DNA of 5,229 nt from Microcaldota archaeon (lineage in GTDB: Archaea > Micrarchaeota > Micrarchaeia > Micrarchaeales > CABMGC01): assembly GCA_030043435.1 (NCBI GenBank), contig JASHXR010000019.1:1-5229 (forward strand), read 5' to 3'. The notes beneath the pieces were generated by a model that did no database searches, was not told where the DNA came from, and worked only from the letters and a program-made list of their open reading frames with translations. This document shows positions 1 to 5,145 of the stretch, piece after piece. The translations under genes and the position numbers were made by a program. Position 1 is the first letter of the stretch. Every line of letters starts with the position of its first letter.

Positions 1-33
1 CATAGTACATCGCGTGAGGGTGTAGGTTAGGGC

Positions 34-1188
34 ATGGACAGATTATGGGTCATGCTGATTGGGGCCTCGATATGCGTAGTGGTTGCAGCCGCAGCCGTGC
101 TTGCGATAGCCTCTGTGCAGCCAAAGGCGCCTGCATCAACCAGCTCTACCAGCACTACTGTTGCCATAAGCGGTAACCCTGGTGTAGTGATAGCGAACGT
201 AACAGTAGGAAGCGATCCCTCCTCAGCAGCCTACAATCCAGACAGCGGCTATGTATATGTCTTGAACCAGGGCCCAGGCGACGTCTCCGTGATCTCAGGC
301 ACCTCTCTGGTAGGCAATTTCACAGTAGGAAGCGGAAACAATACGTCCTCTGCGATTTGCGAGGTCTCCAATCCAGGCAACGGGTACGTATATAGTCTGT
401 GCCCCTCTTCAAACACGGCCTACATAATCTCCGGTACCTCGGTGGTAGGCACAATAAAGATAGGAGACGGCCCATCCTCAGTGACCTACGACCCCGGCAA
501 CGGATACCTGTATATGCTAAACGAATTCTCAGACAATGTCTCTGTAGTCTCGTGGACCTCCCTGGTCGGCAATGTCGCTGAGGGAAGCAGCCCCTCCTCA
601 GCCACCTACGATCCCGCCAACGGATACGTGTATGTCACTATCTTCAGCCAAGGCACAATCTCCGTAATCTCCGGTACCTCGGTGATAGGCACGATCAGGG
701 TAGGAAACGGCCCGTCCTCGGCTGCCTACGACCCTTCCAACGGGTATCTGTATGTCCCTAACGAATTCTCCGACAGCGTCTCCGTAATCTCCGGCACCTC
801 AGTGGCGGGCACTATCGCAGCCGGAAGCGACCCGTACTCGGCCACCTACGATCCCGCCAACGGATACGTGTATGTCTTGAATCACGGATCAGACAGCGTC
901 TCAGTGATCTCAGGTACCTCTCTGGTCGGCAACGTCACGTTAGGAAACAACCCGGCCTACGTGATCTACGACGCCTACGATCCAGGCAACGGATATCTGT
1001 ATATGCTAAACGAACTCTCCGACAACGTCTCTGTAGTCTCAGGTACCTCTGTGATCGGTACGATCATGGTAGGAAGCAATCCTATCTCGGCCACCTACGA
1101 TCCCGCCAACGGATACGTGTATGTCCTGAATCAGGGTTTAAGCACGGCAAAGGGATCAAGCACCATGAGCGTAATCGGCCCTGCATAA
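34..1188 (+). CDS. Membrane-anchored YVTN-type beta-propeller repeat protein (384 aa)
   Basis: An N-terminal hydrophobic segment (about residues 5-27) with only D2 and R3 ahead of it forms a signal peptide or uncleaved anchor. A Ser/Thr-rich linker (about 34-46) then leads into eight imperfect repeats of about 40 residues from residue 51 to the C-terminus. The repeat core reads xGTIxVGxxPSSATYDPANGYVYVLN, then about four residues, then SVISGTSV. That is the YVTN/NHL-like blade pattern, so the fold should be a seven- or eight-bladed propeller on the outer face of the membrane. Such proteins usually bind other proteins or surface polymers; no catalytic residues are visible and the ligand is unknown. 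Blade 2 is the most divergent and carries two of the few cysteines. Blade 7 has a three-residue insertion (DAY). The ATG at 34 is preceded by a G-rich GAGGGTG at 16-22. The only in-frame alternative near the start, M7, would cut into the anchor. Confidence 0.9.
   Translation: MDRLWVMLIGASICVVVAAAAVLAIASVQPKAPASTSSTSTTVAISGNPGVVIANVTVGSDPSSAAYNPDSGYVYVLNQGPGDVSVISGTSLVGNFTVGSGNNTSSAICEVSNPGNGYVYSLCPSSNTAYIISGTSVVGTIKIGDGPSSVTYDPGNGYLYMLNEFSDNVSVVSWTSLVGNVAEGSSPSSATYDPANGYVYVTIFSQGTISVISGTSVIGTIRVGNGPSSAAYDPSNGYLYVPNEFSDSVSVISGTSVAGTIAAGSDPYSATYDPANGYVYVLNHGSDSVSVISGTSLVGNVTLGNNPAYVIYDAYDPGNGYLYMLNELSDNVSVVSGTSVIGTIMVGSNPISATYDPANGYVYVLNQGLSTAKGSSTMSVIGPA
184..1188 (+). repeat. Eight tandem ~120-bp repeats encoding propeller blades
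   Basis: The coding DNA is itself repetitive with a basic period of 120 bp. The run GCCACCTACGATCCCGCC recurs at 601, 841 and 1090, spacings of 240 and 249 bp. That equals two repeat units, the extra 9 bp being the DAY insertion of blade 7. GGTACCTC motifs recur at the blade junctions. The near-identical nucleotide sequence points to recent internal duplication or gene conversion. Confidence 0.85.
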
Positions 1189-1217
1189 TCCCGCAAACAA
1201 GGGCACATGAAGAGAAG

Positions 1218-1231
1218 CGCTTCATGAAGCG
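1218..1231. repeat. 14-bp perfect palindrome in the gap after the propeller gene
   Basis: CGCTTCATGAAGCG is its own reverse complement. It lies 30 bp after the propeller stop, and the overlapping GAAGCGCTTC (1214-1223) is also palindromic, so alternative hairpins can form. It could be a transcript 3'-end hairpin or a binding site for a dimeric regulator of the downstream operon. No T-run follows it, so it is not a standard T-tract terminator. Confidence 0.45.
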
Positions 1232-1252
1232 TTTCAGGGCGGTGCCGTAAGC

Positions 1253-1262
1253 CGGCATGCCG
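1253..1262. repeat. 10-bp palindrome in the same intergenic gap
   Basis: CGGCATGCCG is a perfect palindrome 21 bp downstream of the 14-bp one. At ten bases it could arise by chance in GC-rich DNA. Its interest is that it shares a 131-bp gap with the first palindrome and lies just ahead of the likely operon promoter. Confidence 0.3.
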
Positions 1263-1278
1263 CTCTGCATCACGGAAA

Positions 1279-1291
1279 GCGTTAAAAACGC
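1279..1291 (+). promoter_or_regulatory. Candidate promoter of the RAD55-V4R operon, inside a small inverted repeat
   Basis: GCGTTAAAAACGC is the only A/T-rich stretch in the gap. TTAAAAA could serve as a weak TATA box, which would put transcription start near 1310 with a leader of about 10 nt to the ATG at 1320. The flanking GCGTT and AACGC are complementary. The match to the archaeal TATA consensus is poor. Confidence 0.3.
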
Positions 1292-1319
1292 CTATGTACC
1301 ATGATGATTGGGTATTGCT

Positions 1320-2081
1320 ATGGCTGCTACTGAGAGGATAGAGAGCGGGATAGAAGGGCTGGACAAGCTTATCGGAGGAGGGTTCGTGAAAGGCTCGCTC
1401 ATAGAGATCGCGGGAAGCGAGGGGACGTTCAAGTCGACCTTCGCAATCCAATTCGCTGCGAAAGGGATCAGCAAAGGCGAGAAGGCGATGTACATCTCAT
1501 TCGAGGAGCCCGTGGAGAGCTACCGGAGCCTGGCAAGCGACCTCGGCCTGAGCAGCGAGTTTGCGCGCATAGACTTCAAGAACATAGACATAAAAGAGAT
1601 CGTAGAAGGCAGCGACATGAACTCTCCTGTGGGCGACGCCGAGGCCCTTGCGAAGAGGATAATAAGCATGCTGGACCACCCGGATAGGCTGGTGCTGGAT
1701 ACCGTCACTACCGTGGCGCTGTACTCGTCCAGGACCATGCAGCGGTTTGAGGGCGGCACCACAATGGCCTTTATCGCGCCTTCTCCAGGGGATATCAGGG
1801 TTATGCTCTTCTACCTTGCCGGAGAGCTTAGGAAGAAGGGGTGCACCGTCCTGCTGCTTGCCGAATCCGGAGATGAGTCAAACACCGGCGACCTCTACGT
1901 GCCGGAGCAGGTGCTCAAATACATATCCGACGGGAAGATAGAGCTCAGGAGGTCTAACCTTGGGACGCGGACTCCGAGGAGCCTGGTGATAGAGAAGATG
2001 CGCCACACCAACCACACGCTTGACGAACAGCCCATAACGCTCACTAAGAACGGGATCAAGGTCGAGGCGATTGAGCAATGA
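1320..2081 (+). CDS. RecA-superfamily ATPase of the KaiC/GvpD/RAD55 family (253 aa)
   Basis: A single RecA/KaiC-like domain fills the protein. The N-terminal ERIESGIEGLDKLIGGGFVKGS (residues 5-26) is the family's lead-in to the P-loop. Walker A is GSEGTFKST at 32-40; the Lys and Ser are kept, but Phe37 replaces the usual Gly of GxxGxGK[ST]. The paired glutamates of SFEEP (E62, E63) match the KaiC catalytic pair, and LVLDTVTTVAL (124-134, D127) is Walker B. Nucleotide binding is therefore likely; hydrolysis is less certain. Single-domain members act in signalling, motility and DNA-related processes in archaea, and the exact role here cannot be read from sequence. I chose the ATG at 1320; an in-frame TTG at 1308 would add only four residues (MGIA). 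The V4R gene follows after 18 nt, so the two are probably cotranscribed and may interact. Confidence 0.88.
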   Translation: MAATERIESGIEGLDKLIGGGFVKGSLIEIAGSEGTFKSTFAIQFAAKGISKGEKAMYISFEEPVESYRSLASDLGLSSEFARIDFKNIDIKEIVEGSDMNSPVGDAEALAKRIISMLDHPDRLVLDTVTTVALYSSRTMQRFEGGTTMAFIAPSPGDIRVMLFYLAGELRKKGCTVLLLAESGDESNTGDLYVPEQVLKYISDGKIELRRSNLGTRTPRSLVIEKMRHTNHTLDEQPITLTKNGIKVEAIEQ

Positions 2082-2099
2082 CCTAAGAGCAATGGTACG

Positions 2100-2750
2100 A
2101 TGTTTGACCTGATCAAGAGATACGTAGCGGAAAAGTACATGCAGTTCAAGGACGGGCAGGTGTGGTTCGGCAAGGAGAGGCTCATCTTCGTATTCTCAGC
2201 CTACTTTACCAACGAGTACCTGGTGGGCAAAGAGCTCGGCCCCAAGTACCCCATGCTGATGTTCATCGCAGGCAAGAAGGAAGGGTATACATGGGTGCAG
2301 CAGCACGGCATGCCGTTTATGAAAAGCGTCACTGCTGTCGTCAGGCTGGGCATCGAGATACTCAACACGTTCGGCTACGGGACGTACAGGACAGTGAAAG
2401 TAGATGACAAGAACGGCTTCATGGTCATGACCGGCAGGTCGACCATGGCAGACGACATCAGGTTGGTGCGGCCTAGCGCCGAGCCCGTAGACTTCATGCT
2501 CGGCGGCATCTTCGCAGGCGCCCTCCAATACTTCGCGAAGACGCCCCTGTACGCGGTTGAGACTTCATGCATAGCGCAGACCGGCGTCCAGGAATGCCTG
2601 TGGGTCATCGGCAGCGTCGAGGCGATAATGGCCTACGTGCACCAGTTCTCTCCGGACAAGGAGGAATGGGCAGCGTATGTGCTCGGTCAGATCAGGGAAG
2701 TCGAGAAGGAGCTTGAGACCAAGGGCAGCAAGCAGCCGTGGAGCATATGA
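2100..2750 (+). CDS. V4R (4-vinyl-reductase-like) domain protein, putative partner of the RAD55-like ATPase (216 aa)
   Basis: No signal peptide or membrane span is evident, so it is probably cytoplasmic. The C-terminal half resembles the V4R domain: residues 134-171 run from LGGIFAGALQYF through YAVETSC to ECLWVIG. This matches the family's glycine-helix followed by E-x-x-C-x-A-x-G-x-x-x-C, with C157 and C166 in the places usually tied to ligand or metal binding. The N-terminal half (1-110) has a mixed pattern with QHGMPF near 68 and could be the first part of the same alpha/beta fold. V4R domains are small-molecule or protein-binding modules related to the Bet3/TRAPP fold, found in regulators and photosynthesis or methanogenesis accessory proteins. 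The ATG at 2100 starts 18 nt after the ATPase stop with no strong Shine-Dalgarno, so coupling is likely. The family call rests on motif reading only. Confidence 0.75.
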   Translation: MFDLIKRYVAEKYMQFKDGQVWFGKERLIFVFSAYFTNEYLVGKELGPKYPMLMFIAGKKEGYTWVQQHGMPFMKSVTAVVRLGIEILNTFGYGTYRTVKVDDKNGFMVMTGRSTMADDIRLVRPSAEPVDFMLGGIFAGALQYFAKTPLYAVETSCIAQTGVQECLWVIGSVEAIMAYVHQFSPDKEEWAAYVLGQIREVEKELETKGSKQPWSI

Positions 2751-2822
2751 TACGCATCCGCTGGCTCTTCGCCCATATCTTCCATCTCCCCATGATGCAT
2801 TCAGTCCGTTAGCCTTCTTGAA

Positions 2823-2951
2823 ATGTCATCAACATACATTATCGGAATCCATGCATCAATAGCAAAGAGGGTGGACAGGAGAAAGACGAGGGAGTATCTG
2901 AAACACTACAGCAAGATTGTAAAGGACCAGGTCAATGCCCTGCTAAACTAA
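2823..2951 (+). CDS. Small hypothetical ORF, 42 aa, Lys/Arg-rich
   Basis: ATG to TAA gives a 42-residue product starting MSSTYIIGIHASIAKRVDRR and ending in KIVKDQVNALLN. The frame stays open upstream to 2796 without another ATG, GTG or TTG. The second half is a strongly charged predicted helix and uses G/C-ended codons like the neighbouring genes; the first half uses A/T-ended codons. It may be a genuine small protein or the remnant of a longer gene's C-terminus. I do not recognise a family. It lies 72 nt after the V4R stop and ends 4 nt before the 3' end of the convergent tRNA-Met. No clear promoter or ribosome-binding site precedes it. Confidence 0.35.
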   Translation: MSSTYIIGIHASIAKRVDRRKTREYLKHYSKIVKDQVNALLN

Positions 2952-2955
2952 CGCT

Positions 2956-3075
2956 TGGCGGAGGGGAGATTTGAACACCCGACCTCTAGATTTCTTAGCA
3001 GTCATCGCCGAAGCTCATCACTCATAAAGCAGTGCCTATGAGTCTAGCGCTCTAACCAGGCTGAGCTACTCCGCC
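2956..3075 (-). tRNA. tRNA-Met(CAT), elongator type, with a 45-nt intron at 37/38
   Basis: Mature length is 75 nt. The acceptor pairs GGCGGAG with CTCCGCC and has discriminator A; the D-stem is GCTC/GAGC with loop AGCCTGGTTA; the anticodon stem is CTAGA/TCTAG around loop CTCATAA; the variable loop is AGGTC; the T-loop is TTCAAAT. CCA is not encoded. G1-C72 and the absence of three G-C pairs in the anticodon stem argue against the initiator. The match to archaeal elongator Met (GACTCATAATC) is good, though tRNA-Ile2 with a modified CAT anticodon cannot be fully excluded. The T-stem has a U52-U62 mismatch. Confidence 0.92.
2992..3036 (-). other. Archaeal tRNA intron (45 nt) with bulge-helix-bulge splice signal
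   Basis: Removing these bases restores a 7-nt anticodon loop. The splice motif can be drawn as follows: the 5' bulge TA^G follows the loop bases CTCA; these pair with TAAG near the intron's 3' end (three pairs and one C-A mismatch); the 3' bulge is AA^A; and the intron helix is GCA/TGC. Cuts fall between the second and third bulge bases, as the archaeal splicing endonuclease requires. A CTTCGG tetraloop element lies in the middle of the intron. Confidence 0.85.
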
Positions 3076-3099
3076 ATGCACCTATACTTAGCCATCACG

Positions 3100-3107
3100 T
3101 TATATAG
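3100..3107 (-). promoter_or_regulatory. TATA box (box A) of tRNA-Met
   Basis: On the minus strand this reads CTATATAA, close to the archaeal box A consensus. Its centre is about 27 nt upstream of the first tRNA base, so transcription would begin at or next to the mature 5' end. Confidence 0.7.
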
Positions 3108-3129
3108 CCTTTGCGTTGTCGCTCCGCTG

Positions 3130-4011
3130 TCAGAGCAGGCTCAGCGCCACAGCTCCCACTATCATCACGGCAAGGCCTACGAACTGAAGGCCTGTCAGCC
3201 TGTCCTTATACAGCAGGAACCCGATGATGGAGATAAACATGGGGGAGAGCGCAGTTATCGCGCCGCTTACCGCCACGGTGCCTGCGCCAAGGGCAAACGC
3301 GAAGGCCGTATCCCCGGTCCCGTCCGCGAGTGCCGCCACGATGACCAGGGCAAGCGCGGAGTAGAGCAGCAGCCTGCCCTTCCTCGTCCTCTTGGATGAA
3401 TCCAGTTTCTCCCTGGTCTCAGCCCTGTAGAGGAATAGGTAGAGCCCGGCCAGCACCGCTCCGGTTATCCTGGAGATGGCCACCGGCAGCGCGAACGTGC
3501 CGGCCCAAGTGACAGAGTACGTTATCACTATCCAATAGATCGTCCACGCCACCACGGAGAGGGCCGCAGGTACCAATCGCTTGTTTATCCTGACGCCCTG
3601 CGTCCTTATGATCAGGAACGCGCCTATGAATATGACGATCATGCTTAACGCGTGCGCCGTCGTTATCGTCTCCCCGAGCGCGAAGAGGCCGAAGAGCACG
3701 AGTATCGCGGGCTGCAGCTCCCCGAATGAGGTGGAGTTTGTGAGCTGCTCAGTGCGCAGGGCCCTTAAGGTGAGGAAGAAGCCGATGGTAGCCAACACGC
3801 CTGCGAGGCACGCCAGTATCACGGATGACGCCGGTATCGAGTAGACGCCCAACGCAAGCACTGCGATTATCATCGGTATGGCGCCTATTCCCATCATCAT
3901 CACGACGACAATGGTGCTTGCTATGGTCGTGGCGATGCGCTTTGACAGCGAGCCCCACACCACCCACAGGGCGGTGCTCGCAATTGCAGCTAGTATTGGA
4001 AGGCTTAGCAT
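3130..4011 (-). CDS. EamA/DMT-superfamily transporter (293 aa, ten membrane spans)
   Basis: This is an integral membrane carrier of the drug/metabolite transporter superfamily, which exports or imports small metabolites such as amino acids, nucleotides or sugars. It has two homologous EamA halves, about 1-136 and 147-293, each with five hydrophobic segments. The first half closes with LGETITTAHALSMIVIFIGA (112-131). The second closes with LSPMFISIIGFLLYKDRLTG (255-274) and then LQFVGLAVMIVGA, the typical EamA sequence around a charged residue between spans 4 and 5. A basic cytoplasmic loop (about 196-213) precedes span 7. Length is normal for the family and the frame is intact. The ATG at 4011 sits right before the first span, as expected, with no obvious Shine-Dalgarno. 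tRNA-Met lies 54 nt downstream on the same strand but has its own promoter. The substrate cannot be predicted. Confidence 0.92.
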   Translation of the reverse strand: MLSLPILAAIASTALWVVWGSLSKRIATTIASTIVVVMMMGIGAIPMIIAVLALGVYSIPASSVILACLAGVLATIGFFLTLRALRTEQLTNSTSFGELQPAILVLFGLFALGETITTAHALSMIVIFIGAFLIIRTQGVRINKRLVPAALSVVAWTIYWIVITYSVTWAGTFALPVAISRITGAVLAGLYLFLYRAETREKLDSSKRTRKGRLLLYSALALVIVAALADGTGDTAFAFALGAGTVAVSGAITALSPMFISIIGFLLYKDRLTGLQFVGLAVMIVGAVALSLL

Positions 4012-4086
4012 TAGAACGCCAATGTATCACTGGATACAACCAGGAGTCTAAACAAGATAGTATACGTGCAGCTGTATTACACTCCG

Positions 4087-4094
4087 CTTTATAT
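4087..4094 (-). promoter_or_regulatory. Candidate TATA box for the EamA transporter gene
   Basis: The minus strand reads ATATAAAG. Transcription would begin near 4063-4066, giving a leader of about 50 nt. It is the best TATA-like element upstream of the gene; a second possibility, TATACTAT (4057-4064), is closer to the start codon. Confidence 0.4.
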
Positions 4095-4160
4095 CGCCAT
4101 CTTCATGCATGCCGATAACGACTTGTCGCGCCTTCTCGTCTTATCTATAGAATTACATAA

Positions 4161-4168
4161 TATAATAA
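4161..4168 (+). promoter_or_regulatory. Candidate TATA box for tRNA-His
   Basis: TATAATAA lies in an A/T-rich tract about 34 nt before the tRNA. With the usual 25-27 nt spacing, transcription would start near 4190, giving a leader of about 8 nt for RNase P to remove. The rest of 4012-4197 shows no coding frame I would support; it is the gap between two divergent transcription units. Confidence 0.5.
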
Positions 4169-4197
4169 AGATTGGCTTGGAATGTATAGTATCCAAT

Positions 4198-4270
4198 GGC
4201 CTTAGTGGTGTAACGGCTTGCATAGGGGACTGTGGATCCCTTGGACCGGGTTCGACTCCCGGCTTAGGCC
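4198..4270 (+). tRNA. tRNA-His(GTG), no intron, G-1 encoded
   Basis: The acceptor GCCTTAG pairs with CTTAGGC apart from a T5-T68 mismatch. The extra G at 4198 stands opposite C73, the histidine identity pair. The D-stem is GTGT/GCAT (two G-U pairs), the anticodon stem GGGGA/TCCCT around loop CTGTGGA, the variable loop TGGA, and the T-arm CCGGG-TTCGACT-CCCGG is perfect. CCA is absent; CTC follows. The anticodon and the G-1/C73 pair make the identity secure. Confidence 0.93.
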
Positions 4271-4278
4271 CTCTGAAA

Positions 4279-4494
4279 CTATCTCTCCAATATGGCTATT
4301 TTATCGTACGTTCCTACGAAACCAGAATCCTGAGTCCAGAAACTCTCCCCATTGGCTTTTGCCATGGCAACTAGAAACAGATCAGCAAGGCTAAGTTCAC
4401 TGCCATCTTCATCGAGCTTCATATGCAGCTCACCTGCTTGTCTATAAATCCTATATAACCTATATGCGCTTGGAGTCTGACTAAACTGCCTATG
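4279..4494 (-). pseudogene. Orphan C-terminal half of a PIN-domain (VapC-like) protein
   Basis: The minus strand is open for 71 codons between TAG at 4497-4495 and TAG at 4281-4279. The reading ends in SLADLFLVAMAKANG, then SFWTQDSGF, then YDKIAILER. This is the C-terminal PIN pattern: a Leu-Ala-Asp carrying the third acidic residue, an Ala-rich helix, and a T-x-D strand carrying the fourth. The N-terminal half, with the first Asp and the Glu, is absent, so no nuclease activity is expected. The preceding RLYRIYRQAGEL fits the helix normally found before that site. The first internal ATG (4422) would give only 47 residues. The remnant starts 14 nt after the complete vapC gene on the same strand and ends 8 nt from the convergent tRNA-His. 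It is most likely what remained after a rearrangement placed the vapBC pair here. Confidence 0.6.
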
Positions 4495-4508
4495 CTAAGC
4501 TTGCTGCA

Positions 4509-4886
4509 TCAAACCAAGAGAACCTTCAGCCCGGGCACTTTATTGAAGTGGTCATCCCTTGACACGAGGGGTTCACCTTTTGCAATCGCCACTCCTGCTA
4601 TTAGTATATCTGCCTCCGGGATGGGGTTGCCGGTCTTTTTCAACTCTTTGAAGATTAGAGCTGAGGCTTTCACAGTCTCGTCATCAAGTTGATATACCTT
4701 TATGTTCTCCAACATTCTAACAACCGCTTCTTCCTCCTCCGCCTTCCTCGCACCCTTCAATAATTCGTATCGTGTAATTATTGTCGTTGCTGCGAGGCTG
4801 TTGCTTGCTATTTTGCCAAGCGCTGCCTTAATGTCATCATCTCCATACATCAAGTCAATCAGCACAGCCGTATCCAGAATAGTGAT
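4509..4886 (-). CDS. vapC: VapC-type toxin, PIN-domain ribonuclease, with non-canonical or lost start
   Basis: The PIN fold is a Mg-dependent RNase that in VapC toxins cleaves tRNA or rRNA and is neutralised by VapB. Counting from the ATC at 4886 (125 residues), the four acidic positions are present: D5 in ILDTAVLID, E41 in ITRYELLKGA, D93 in PEADILIAGVAIA, and D111 in LVSRDDHF. Length is normal. The first standard start codon in frame is GTG at 4865, which would drop the N-terminal strand and the catalytic D5. Upstream the frame is open to a TGA at 4970-4968 but holds no ATG, GTG or TTG. ATC (4886) or ATT (4880), 4 and 10 nt after an AGGTGA Shine-Dalgarno, are the best candidate starts, both giving the normal VapC N-terminus. 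Alternatives are a frameshift from vapB or a mutated start. The vapB stop is immediately upstream. Confidence 0.82.
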   Translation of the reverse strand: MTILDTAVLIDLMYGDDDIKAALGKIASNSLAATTIITRYELLKGARKAEEEEAVVRMLENIKVYQLDDETVKASALIFKELKKTGNPIPEADILIAGVAIAKGEPLVSRDDHFNKVPGLKVLLV

Positions 4887-4890
4887 GAAT

Positions 4891-4896
4891 TCACCT
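4891..4896 (-). promoter_or_regulatory. Shine-Dalgarno for vapC fused to the vapB stop codon
   Basis: AGGTGA on the minus strand matches the archaeal anti-Shine-Dalgarno partner GGTGA and contains the vapB TGA stop. This ties vapC translation to termination of vapB, which is common in toxin-antitoxin pairs. Confidence 0.6.
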
Positions 4897-5106
4897 CTCT
4901 TCAGGCCATCCTCCCTCCCTGCCCTCTTGTACTTCCCTTTTCCATTCTCTCGCTCTCTTCTTATCGCTCAAGATTCCAAAAAACTTCGAAATGTCTCCCT
5001 TACCCTCCTCAAGCGAGTTCTTGATAACCTCTGAATAAGAGAAGTTGCCCTTACGCTTTGTAAGCATTTCGTAGACCTCATCTGATACTGATATCATTCT
5101 TACCAT
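4891..5106 (-). CDS. vapB: VapB-type antitoxin (71 aa)
   Basis: The N-terminus MVRMISVSDEVYEML followed by SYSEVIKNSLEE (23-34) is typical of archaeal VapB antitoxins of the DUF217-like/ribbon-helix-helix kind: a short strand for DNA contact, then two helices that dimerise. The C-terminal part (about 38-71) is highly charged and includes FFGILSDKKRAREWKREV, the usual flexible toxin-wrapping segment. I chose the ATG at 5106; a second ATG at 5097 would give MISVSDEV (68 aa). A TTG at 5160 opens the frame further but would lie upstream of the TATA box. The gene precedes vapC in the order expected of the pair. The codons are more A/T-rich than in the genes left of tRNA-Met. Confidence 0.82.
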   Translation of the reverse strand: MVRMISVSDEVYEMLTKRKGNFSYSEVIKNSLEEGKGDISKFFGILSDKKRAREWKREVQEGREGGWPEER

Positions 5107-5121
5107 GTGAAACAGCTCTAA

Positions 5122-5145
5122 ATATATGTATACGTATACATATAT
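5122..5145. promoter_or_regulatory. 24-bp perfect palindrome, probable VapB operator
   Basis: The half-site ATATATGTATAC is followed exactly by its reverse complement GTATACATATAT, centred between 5133 and 5134. It lies 16 bp upstream of the vapB ATG, overlaps the TATA box, and covers the stretch where RNA polymerase would load. A dimeric or tetrameric VapB-VapC complex binding here would repress its own operon. This role is inferred from position and symmetry. Confidence 0.7.

Noticed and set aside
601..1130. CRISPR-like regular repeats
   Set aside because: The 120/240-bp periodicity lies in one open frame encoding propeller blades; there are no short repeats with unique spacers.
1131..1451. 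106-aa minus-strand ORF bridging the propeller and ATPase genes
   Set aside because: It overlaps two good plus-strand genes and has no recognisable motif or promoter.
1308..2081. RAD55-like gene starting at TTG 1308
   Set aside because: It adds only MGIA ahead of an in-frame ATG at 1320, and the family lead-in begins just after that ATG. It remains possible.
3076..3399. 107-aa plus-strand ORF across the transporter 3' end
   Set aside because: It is antisense to the well-supported EamA gene, with no family signature; it is a shadow of the GC-rich codons.
4509..4865. vapC starting at GTG 4865 (118 aa)
   Set aside because: It would remove the first strand and the catalytic Asp of ILDTAVLID, which the upstream in-frame codons clearly encode.
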